Positions 7,614 through 12,763 of a DNA stretch of 12,763 nucleotides are shown here, in pieces. The notes under the pieces were generated by a model that saw only the letters and a list, made by a program, of their open reading frames with translations, was not told the origin of the DNA and ran no database searches. A program made the position numbers and the translations under genes. The stretch is from Fidelibacterota bacterium (GTDB taxonomy: Bacteria; Fidelibacterota; Marinisomatia; SCGC-AAA003-L08; D37C17), in the NCBI GenBank assembly GCA_012964845.1, contig DTTG01000045.1, positions 1-12,763 on the forward strand, read 5' to 3'. The first letter of the stretch is position 1; the number at the start of each line of letters is the position of its first letter.

Positions 7614-8129
7614 ATGGCAACAATCATTAAGTCGTATGAACCTACTTTCTGGGATAAACTTTATATCCCAGCCTTAGTACAAGGGCTTTTAGTCACCTTC
7701 AAACATTTATTGAGAAAGAAGGTAACCATTCAATACCCTGAAGAAAAGCTTATTCCGCCAGAAGGATATCGTGGTCTTCATCGGTTGAACAAAGATGCAA
7801 ATGGCCGAATTAAGTGTGTCGCATGTGATATGTGTTCGGCAGCTTGTCCTGCTGATTGTATAGATATTATCCCCGGGTCTTCTCCCTGGGATGATGGAAA
7901 GGAGCGTTATCCAGTAAGTTTTGAGATTGACCTTCTGAAATGTATCTTCTGTGGTTTTTGTGAAATGGCATGCCCTGAAGAAGCGATCGAATTAACAGAA
8001 ATTTATGATTTTTCAGATTATACTCGGGAAAAACTGATTATTGATAAAGATGGACTGCTTGATGTTTATGATAAAACAAAAGATAAAAATTATTATTCTA
8101 ATTCACAGAATCTTACAATAAAAGAATAG
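7614..8129 (+). CDS. nuoI: NADH-quinone oxidoreductase subunit I (clusters N6a, N6b)
   Basis: An 8Fe ferredoxin-like subunit that carries electrons from NuoG to N2 in NuoB. Two CxxCxxCxxxCP motifs are present: Cys68/71/74/78 and Cys110/113/116/120. They cross-supply ligands to the two 4Fe-4S clusters. The N-terminal amphipathic part (15-35) and PPEGYRGLHRL (48-58) are typical of NuoI and set it apart from soluble ferredoxins. With ATG 7614 the protein has 171 residues. An upstream in-frame ATG at 7536 would add 26 residues lying inside nuoH; I reject it because the 7614 start gives the normal family N-terminus directly after the nuoH stop. The C-terminal tail is lysine- and asparagine-rich and probably variable. 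Confidence 0.95.
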   Translation: MATIIKSYEPTFWDKLYIPALVQGLLVTFKHLLRKKVTIQYPEEKLIPPEGYRGLHRLNKDANGRIKCVACDMCSAACPADCIDIIPGSSPWDDGKERYPVSFEIDLLKCIFCGFCEMACPEEAIELTEIYDFSDYTREKLIIDKDGLLDVYDKTKDKNYYSNSQNLTIKE

Positions 8130-8156
8130 AATTGATCCCAGATTAGTTACTAATTG

Positions 8157-8654
8157 ATGACATTCCTTTTTTATTTTGTAGCCTGCCTCACTATAATTTC
8201 AGCTTTATTTGTAGTGTTAAACCGCAATCCTGTGTATAGTGCTGTGATGCTTGTCCTTTGCTTCTTTTCAATAGCCACCCTTTATCTATTATTAGAGGCG
8301 TATTTTGTAGCTGTTCTTGAAATTATAATTTATGCGGGTGCTATTATGGTTTTGTTTCTATTTGTAATCATGCTTTTAGATTTAGGCAGAGAAGCTGCCT
8401 TACCGAAATTGAAAAAACTTGATAAGGCTCTTTCCCTGTTTCTGGTAGTAATTATATTCTTAGGTATTCTCACTTTAACTATGTGGGCTGGTGGAGACCT
8501 CCATCAAACTTTAAACCCCAGTTCAGTAGGAGATATCAAAGCCGTAGGGAAGGCACTTTTTACAGATTTTCTACTGCCCTTTGAAGTTGCTTCGCTGCTG
8601 CTCCTGGTTGCCTTAATCGGCACGGTTTATTTAGCTAAAAGGAGAGTGAAGTGA
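8157..8654 (+). CDS. nuoJ: NADH-quinone oxidoreductase subunit J
   Basis: Membrane subunit of the central polar axis, next to NuoA, NuoK and NuoH. The 165 residues have five hydrophobic segments. The family signature [12 protein letters not shown] (23-34) leads into [29 protein letters not shown], in which Tyr59 and Gly61 mark the third helix, the one that changes conformation during turnover in solved structures. I start at ATG 8157; a TTG three bases earlier is less likely. No clear Shine-Dalgarno sequence is visible, and 27 bases separate it from nuoI. The gene is AT-rich: a hand count of 8161-8460 gives about 34% GC. The stop overlaps the nuoK GTG start. Confidence 0.94.
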   Translation: MTFLFYFVACLTIISALFVVLNRNPVYSAVMLVLCFFSIATLYLLLEAYFVAVLEIIIYAGAIMVLFLFVIMLLDLGREAALPKLKKLDKALSLFLVVIIFLGILTLTMWAGGDLHQTLNPSSVGDIKAVGKALFTDFLLPFEVASLLLLVALIGTVYLAKRRVK

Positions 8655-8956
8655 TCGTACCAGTTGAACATGTTGTTATTCTTTCCCTGCTGCTGTTCTT
8701 GATTGGAATTATGGGTGTTTTGTTTAGAAGGAATGCTATTATTATTTTTATGTCCATTGAGTTGATGCTCAATGCTGTTAATCTGTGTTTAATTGGCTTT
8801 TCTCGCTATTACCAAAGTGTTGACGGACAAGTCTTTGTTTTTCTGGTCATGACCCTCGCAGCAGCAGAGGTGTCGGTTGGATTGGCTATCATTGTTGCTT
8901 TATACAGGAACCGTCAAACCATCAATATTGATGAAATCAATTTGATGCGGGGATAG
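8651..8956 (+). CDS. nuoK: NADH-quinone oxidoreductase subunit K
   Basis: Small three-helix membrane subunit (MrpC homologue) that links NuoJ to the antiporter-like subunits. The 101-residue length is exact for the family. The two intramembrane glutamates needed for proton transfer are present: Glu37 in [11 protein letters not shown] and Glu73 in [12 protein letters not shown], matching Glu36 and Glu72 of E. coli. It starts with GTG at 8651, supported by AGGAG at 8640-8644 six bases upstream and by the overlap with the nuoJ stop (GTGA). A 119-base spacer follows, instead of the directly adjoining nuoL usual in nuo operons. Confidence 0.96.
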   Translation: MIVPVEHVVILSLLLFLIGIMGVLFRRNAIIIFMSIELMLNAVNLCLIGFSRYYQSVDGQVFVFLVMTLAAAEVSVGLAIIVALYRNRQTINIDEINLMRG

Positions 8957-9075
8957 AAGTGAATTATAATTTTACTTTAAAGATATTGTTGAATAGCAGT
9001 AGAAAGATTTTTAATCAGACAACAGTCATTTTTCCATGTTGAGTCACATCAGCTTGCTAAGATAAAACAGAACAG
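8957..9075 (+). other. Spacer between nuoK and the antiporter module
   Basis: An AT-rich stretch of 119 bases with no convincing gene. A GTG-initiated frame at 8959-9042 would encode only 27 residues without any recognisable feature. A loose promoter-like pair (TTGAAT 8989-8994, TTTAAT 9010-9015) has a 15-base spacing, which is too short. I see no hairpin with a T run. The following gene lacks a good Shine-Dalgarno sequence. The spacer marks the boundary between standard nuoA-K and the unusual antiporter genes. Confidence 0.5.
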
Positions 9076-10572
9076 ATGGATACCATCATATCTATAAAAC
9101 CATTACTGGCAGTATTAGTCTCTACGATAGGAGCCCTGCTCATCATTTCCGCCGGGAAAAACCCCAATCTCAGAGAGTCCTGGTCTATTATTGCAGGTGT
9201 ATTGAAGCTGGGCATTGTCTTATCCATGGTGCCGACAGTGGTTTACGATAAGAAGGTAATTGAATATACCCTGTTCAAGTTGCTGCCCGGTATTGATATC
9301 AGTTTCAGAGTTGATGCTTTTGGTCTGCTGTTCGCCCTGGGAGCTGCACTGCTCTGGATTGCTACATCCTTTTATTCAATTGGGTATATGCGTTCAACCA
9401 ATGAGAAGTTCCAGACCCGCTATTTTGCCTGTTTTGCCGTATCCCTGTCCACTACAATTGGTGTGGCTTTTTCTGCGAACCTTTTTACAATGTTTCTGTT
9501 CTATGAGGGCTTAACCATTATCACTTATCCTCTGGTGGCCCACAAGGACACCCTGGAGGCTAAAATGGGGGGTAGGAAATACATCATTTACCTGCTGGGA
9601 GCCGCTAAAGCCTTTTTAGTTGCAGCTATCATTCTCACTTATAATCTGGCAGGGACACTGGAGTTTTCAAAGGATGGGATTTTTCCGGCAATTGTTCAGT
9701 CAGCCCAGCCGGAACTGCTGTATCTAATCTTCGTACTATTCCTTTTCGGATTTGCAAAATGTGCTATCATGCCCTTTCATAGCTGGCTTCCGGCTGCAAT
9801 GGTTGCACCGACACCAGTGAGTGCGCTGCTGCATGCAGTTGCGGTAGTGAAGACGGGGGTTTTTACTGTCCTGCGTATCATTTTCTTTGTCTTTGGATCC
9901 AACTTAATGATGGATATTGGTGTGGATGTTTTTGCCATCAGCTTAGCGTCATTTACCATTATTACAGCCTCACTTATTGCCTTGAGCAAGGATAATCTGA
10001 AAGCACGGCTGGCATATTCAACCATCAGCCAGCTTTCCTACATTATCCTGGGGGCGGCACTGCTGACCCCCAGCGCAATGGTAGGTGGTATTATTCATAT
10101 TACCAATCACGCCTTTTCAAAGATTACCCTGTTTTTCTGTGCTGGTTCAATATATGCTTCCTCCCATAAGACCGAGGTCAGTCAGTTAAACGGCATAGCC
10201 AAAAAAATGCCCTGGACTATGGCCGCCTTTACGATTGCCACATTAAGTATGATAGGAGTCCCTCCCGTTTGCGGCTTTATTACAAAATGGTATTTGGTTA
10301 TTGGGGCAATGGAAAGGCATAGTATCGCAGTCCTGGCTGTGCTCTTGGCAAGCTCGTTTCTTAATGCGGCTTACTTTGTCCCCATAGTGTATAAAGCCTA
10401 TTTTGGCAGAGAAAATCCAGGAGAAGAGCATGAAGCTGAAGATACTCACGATAACCAAAACAAGGAAATTCCCTTTATAGTGGTTCCGCTTAGTTTGACA
10501 GCCATTGTCAGTGTTGTTCTGGGTTTGTATCCCGATTTTATTGTCCAATTGGCTGAGAGTATTGTGCGATGA
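9076..10572 (+). CDS. Mrp-D/NuoM-like proton-conducting membrane subunit
   Basis: Antiporter-like subunit of the family shared by complex I (NuoL/M/N) and Mrp Na+/H+ antiporters; about 14 membrane helices in 498 residues. Key residues are present: Glu144 in FLFYEGLTII (helix 5), Lys228 in GFAKCAIMPFHSWLPAAMVAPTPVSALLH (helix 7), Lys259 after His253 (helix 8), His341/His345 in GGIIHITNHAFSKI, and Lys404 in GVPPVCGFITKW (helix 12). The PAAMVAPTPVSALLH wording is closer to MrpD/MrpA than to NuoL or NuoM. It lacks the roughly 100-residue C-terminal lateral-helix extension of NuoL, so I do not name it nuoL although it occupies that position. The loop at about 427-445 is rich in His, Glu and Asp. 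The start at ATG 9076 is fixed by an in-frame stop at 9058-9060. An ATGA overlap couples it to the next gene. Confidence 0.88.
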   Translation: MDTIISIKPLLAVLVSTIGALLIISAGKNPNLRESWSIIAGVLKLGIVLSMVPTVVYDKKVIEYTLFKLLPGIDISFRVDAFGLLFALGAALLWIATSFYSIGYMRSTNEKFQTRYFACFAVSLSTTIGVAFSANLFTMFLFYEGLTIITYPLVAHKDTLEAKMGGRKYIIYLLGAAKAFLVAAIILTYNLAGTLEFSKDGIFPAIVQSAQPELLYLIFVLFLFGFAKCAIMPFHSWLPAAMVAPTPVSALLHAVAVVKTGVFTVLRIIFFVFGSNLMMDIGVDVFAISLASFTIITASLIALSKDNLKARLAYSTISQLSYIILGAALLTPSAMVGGIIHITNHAFSKITLFFCAGSIYASSHKTEVSQLNGIAKKMPWTMAAFTIATLSMIGVPPVCGFITKWYLVIGAMERHSIAVLAVLLASSFLNAAYFVPIVYKAYFGRENPGEEHEAEDTHDNQNKEIPFIVVPLSLTAIVSVVLGLYPDFIVQLAESIVR

Positions 10573-10811
10573 AATTAGTGAATATGATAGAAACTCTCCG
10601 GACAAAAACAGTAAAGAAAATTGCTTATGGAATCTTGGTTTTACTGGTTATGGTGGATTTTATCATTCCCCGCCATGAAGTTCACTTTTTTGGCGATAAA
10701 ATCCCTGGATTCTGGTCGCTCTTTGGTTTTAGCGCCTGTGTAGTGATTATAATTGTATCCAAATGGTTAGGCAAGAATGGCCTTATGAAGGATGAAGATT
10801 ATTATGATTAA
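10569..10811 (+). CDS. Small two-helix membrane protein of the antiporter module
   Basis: An 80-residue protein of no function known to me. It has a basic N-terminus, a first hydrophobic helix (18-34), a loop with PRHEVHFFGDKIPGFWSLFGF (34-54), a second helix (about 50-66) and a charged tail ending in DEDYYD. It has no cysteines. The start overlaps the preceding antiporter stop (ATGA) and its 3' end overlaps the next antiporter gene, so it is built into the module. I recall similar short proteins with an IPGF...FGF loop and EDYYD end next to Mrp-like genes in sulfate-reducer-type genomes, but this is memory and not a search. It does not look like MrpC (NuoK-like), MrpF or MrpG, which are longer or have three helices. 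It may be an accessory or spacer subunit linking the two antiporter-like proteins. Confidence 0.8.
   Translation: MKLVNMIETLRTKTVKKIAYGILVLLVMVDFIIPRHEVHFFGDKIPGFWSLFGFSACVVIIIVSKWLGKNGLMKDEDYYD
10788..10792 (+). promoter_or_regulatory. Ribosome binding site choosing ATG 10804
   Basis: AAGGA lies eleven bases before ATG 10804. It overlaps the alternative ATG 10792 and so cannot serve it, and nothing purine-rich precedes 10792 at a useful distance. It therefore favours the shorter protein start. Confidence 0.5.
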
Positions 10812-12588
10812 TGATTTTATTCATCCAGCTGTTTTTTACCTTTTAGGAGGACTCCTTATTCCGCTGCTCCGGGGAAAAGTGAAGCAGGGCTATATGCTGC
10901 TCCTGGTTGTAGCGGCTTTTCTTGCTGTTGTAATTATGCCCCAGGGAACATATGGAGTGTATGAGTTCCTGAACTGGAAATTGACTTTTGGTAATGTAGA
11001 TAAATTGAGTAAGGTCTTCGCTTACATTTTCACAATCATGGGAGTAATAGGAGTCATTTATTCGCTCCATGTTCAAAATGATGGTGAACATCTTGCTGCA
11101 TTCTATTATGTGGGTGGTTCCCTGGGAGTGACTTTTGCCGGAGATTTTTTAACTTTATTCTTATTCTGGGAGATCATGGCTTTTTCTTCAGTATTTCTGG
11201 TTTGGTATCGAAAAATACCTGCTTCTGTTGCTTCGGGATTTAGGTACCTGTTATGGCACGTTGCCGGTGGACTGATATTGTTAGCAGGGATTATATTATA
11301 TTATTCAGTGAGTGGCGACCTGACCATCAGGCATCTGCCCTTCCATGGGTGGTGGCCGGGAGACATAGAGGGCATGGCCTTATTCCTTATTTTGTTGGGG
11401 TTTATTTTTAATGCGGGTGTTCCTCCCTTTGGCGCCTGGCTTCCGGATGCTTACCCTGCCGCTACTGTCACAGGTGCCGTATTCATGAGCGCTTATACTA
11501 CCAAGACTGCAGTCTATGCCTTGATCCGTGTCTGTGCCGGCTCAGAGATTCTCATTATTCTGGGCGTAGTTATGGCAATTTATGGCGTGGTATATGCAGT
11601 ATTGGAGAATGATGCCCGCAGGCTGTTAGCTTACCACATTATCAGCCAGGTGGGCTATATGGTTGCTGGCGTCGGCTTAGGCACCCAAATGGCTATTAAC
11701 GGAGTTACAGCACATGCCTTTTGCCACATTCTCTATAAATCTCTGCTCTTTATGGGAATAAGTTCGGTGCTCTACGTAACGGGAACCGCAAAGCTGACTG
11801 AATTGGGTGGCCTCTATAAGACCATGCCTCGGACCATGATCTACACCATTATCGGTGGGCTGTCCATATCCGCCTTTCCTCTTTTCAGCGGTTTTGTGAG
11901 TAAATCCATGACAGTGACAGCTTTTGGTGAAGAGCATCTTATGTGGGCTTTTATCGCACTGATGCTTGCTTCAGCAGGAACCTTTCTGCATACCGGCTTG
12001 AAAGTGCCTTATTTTATCTGGTTCGGCAAAGACCGGGGAATAAAGGCTCAAGAACCACCCCGGAATATGGAGATTGCCATGATCATAGGATCAATTTTCT
12101 GTATCGGTTTGGGTATCTTTTATCAACCTCTTTATGCCCTGCTTCCTTACCCGGTTCATTTTGCTCCTTATACTGCCTATCATACCTGGGAAACCCTGCA
12201 GATCCTGCTCTTTACACAGTTAGGGTTTTTCCTGCTTTTGAAAAAACTCTGGTGTGAAAATACCATTAGTTTAGATACAGATTGGTTCCCCAGGAAAGGA
12301 GCAAAGGGCTTAATGTGGTTTAGCAATAAGCCGCTGGCAAATACAGAAACCAATTTTATCGGAGAAGTGTACGAATTTATTATTCAGAAACCAATAATGA
12401 AAGTTGCCCAGCTTATGCAAACGATAGATACAGTTATTGTTGATGGAACTGTCCATAATTTGGGCAGGTTTACCATAGCCTGGAGCAGGATGATTCTCCT
12501 GTTTCAGAGCGGCCAGATCCATCACTATGCAATGTTTATGACAGCGGGGGTAGTAGCGCTGATAGTAATGATTGTCAGGTTATTTTAA
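10804..12588 (+). CDS. NuoL-position antiporter-like subunit with NuoL-type tail
   Basis: A proton-conducting-transporter family membrane protein of 594 residues, about NuoL length. The core has Glu123 in FLFWEIMAF (helix 5) and GVPPFGAWLPDAYPAATVTG (about 205-224). The helix-7 lysine is replaced by Asn203 and the usual PFH by PFG. Lys234 follows in SAYTTKTAVYAL, with His304 and His308 (AHAFCHILYKS) and Lys367 (GFVSKSM). The last 80 residues (about 515-594: NFIGEVYEFIIQKP, then FQSGQIHHYAMFM and a final hydrophobic helix) resemble the C-terminus of canonical NuoL, so this protein may take the distal NuoL place. ATG 10792 would give 598 residues, but the Shine-Dalgarno sequence favours 10804. 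It overlaps the small protein by eight bases, and nuoM follows after eleven. Confidence 0.85.
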   Translation: MINDFIHPAVFYLLGGLLIPLLRGKVKQGYMLLLVVAAFLAVVIMPQGTYGVYEFLNWKLTFGNVDKLSKVFAYIFTIMGVIGVIYSLHVQNDGEHLAAFYYVGGSLGVTFAGDFLTLFLFWEIMAFSSVFLVWYRKIPASVASGFRYLLWHVAGGLILLAGIILYYSVSGDLTIRHLPFHGWWPGDIEGMALFLILLGFIFNAGVPPFGAWLPDAYPAATVTGAVFMSAYTTKTAVYALIRVCAGSEILIILGVVMAIYGVVYAVLENDARRLLAYHIISQVGYMVAGVGLGTQMAINGVTAHAFCHILYKSLLFMGISSVLYVTGTAKLTELGGLYKTMPRTMIYTIIGGLSISAFPLFSGFVSKSMTVTAFGEEHLMWAFIALMLASAGTFLHTGLKVPYFIWFGKDRGIKAQEPPRNMEIAMIIGSIFCIGLGIFYQPLYALLPYPVHFAPYTAYHTWETLQILLFTQLGFFLLLKKLWCENTISLDTDWFPRKGAKGLMWFSNKPLANTETNFIGEVYEFIIQKPIMKVAQLMQTIDTVIVDGTVHNLGRFTIAWSRMILLFQSGQIHHYAMFMTAGVVALIVMIVRLF

Positions 12589-12592
12589 AGGA
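12588..12592 (+). promoter_or_regulatory. Ribosome binding site of nuoM
   Basis: AAGGA, starting on the last base of the preceding stop codon, lies seven bases before TTG 12600. This is what makes the TTG the likely start of the following frame, which has no nearby in-frame ATG before residue 27. Confidence 0.55.
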
Positions 12593-12599
12593 TCGGATT

Positions 12600-12763
12600 T
12601 TGGAAGGTATTTTGCTAACCGAACTTTCTTATCCGGTATTGACAGTAATCACATTCCTGCCATTGGCAGGGGCGCTGATGATTCTGCTGCTTAGAAACAC
12701 CGCCCAGATCAAATGGCTGGCGCTGGCAACCACTATTGCTACATTTATTGCTTCCCTGCCTGT
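12600..12763 (+). CDS. nuoM: NADH-quinone oxidoreductase subunit M, 5' part only
   Basis: The open frame from TTG 12600 runs to the window edge (54 codons plus two bases). The translation begins MEGILLTELSYPVLTVITFL, then PLAGALMILLL and a second hydrophobic stretch WLALATTIATFIASLP. This is the usual NuoM N-terminus: a first helix ending in FLPLxGALxxLLL, a short basic loop, and helix 2. The position after a NuoL-like gene in a nuo operon supports NuoM over NuoN or another Mrp-D-like protein. The TTG start is supported by AAGGA seven bases upstream. None of the catalytic glutamate or lysine residues lies within this fragment, so the subunit type rests on the N-terminus and gene order. Confidence 0.75.
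   Translation, partial: MEGILLTELSYPVLTVITFLPLAGALMILLLRNTAQIKWLALATTIATFIASLP

Noticed and set aside
8989..9015. Promoter-like TTGAAT / TTTAAT pair before the antiporter module
   Set aside because: The 15-base spacing and partial matches are not better than chance in AT-rich sequence, although an internal promoter in this spacer is not excluded.
8959..9042. 27-codon GTG frame in the spacer after nuoK
   Set aside because: It is short, has no good ribosome site and no recognisable feature; expected by chance in AT-rich DNA.
10243..10605. 120-codon open frame on the minus strand
   Set aside because: It is antisense to the antiporter C-terminus; the composition looks like a reverse shadow of a membrane protein and there is no ribosome site.
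11943..12257. 104-codon plus-strand frame inside the second antiporter
   Set aside because: It is out of frame with an intact conserved gene, and its translation has no family features.
1..12763. Defence system, mobile element, CRISPR, tRNA or rRNA
   Set aside because: No repeats, integrase or transposase motifs, or RNA-gene signatures are seen; the window is filled by respiratory genes.

Overview
The window is one continuous plus-strand run of genes for respiratory complex I (proton-pumping NADH:quinone oxidoreductase), preceded by a single small acyl-CoA thioesterase gene. It shows nuoA-B-C-D-E-F-G-H-I-J-K in the standard bacterial order, then two large Mrp/complex-I-type antiporter-like membrane proteins with a small two-helix protein between them, then the first 54 codons of nuoM, cut by the window edge. 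Genes from nuoB to nuoI are packed almost without gaps: TAATG, ATGA or TTGA overlaps join C/D, D/E, E/F, F/G and G/H. I see no RNA gene, mobile element, CRISPR array or terminator, and no gene-free stretch above 120 bases.

Organism: a bacterium with NADH-linked respiration and moderate to low GC. nuoC and nuoD are separate, which excludes the fused arrangement of enterobacteria. A nuo operon carrying Mrp-like antiporter genes between nuoK and nuoM recalls, from memory only, Desulfobacterota-like lineages and uncultivated groups of the FCB kind. The sequence alone does not let me choose a phylum.

Layout: 1-520 thioesterase; 543-908 nuoA; 909-1013 a spacer holding a TGTGT-N6-ACACA palindrome; 1014-8129 nuoB to nuoI, covering the quinone-reducing arm (B, C, D, I), the NADH-oxidising arm (E, F, G) and the heel subunit H; 8157-8956 nuoJ-K; 8957-9075 a spacer where base composition appears to change; 9076-12588 the antiporter pair and small protein; 12600 to the end, nuoM.

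How they work together: NuoF takes hydride from NADH onto FMN. Electrons pass through the NuoE, F, G and I iron-sulfur clusters to N2 in NuoB and reduce quinone in the NuoB/NuoD/NuoH pocket. NuoA, H, J and K carry the coupling signal to the antiporter-like subunits, which move ions. The unusual part is the place where nuoL is expected. Two proteins stand there: an Mrp-D-like one without the NuoL tail, and a second one with a divergent core but a NuoL-like C-terminus. If both assemble together with NuoM and a NuoN, the enzyme would have an extra pumping module. That is an inference that needs the downstream sequence. No unrelated (for example defence) system is visible.
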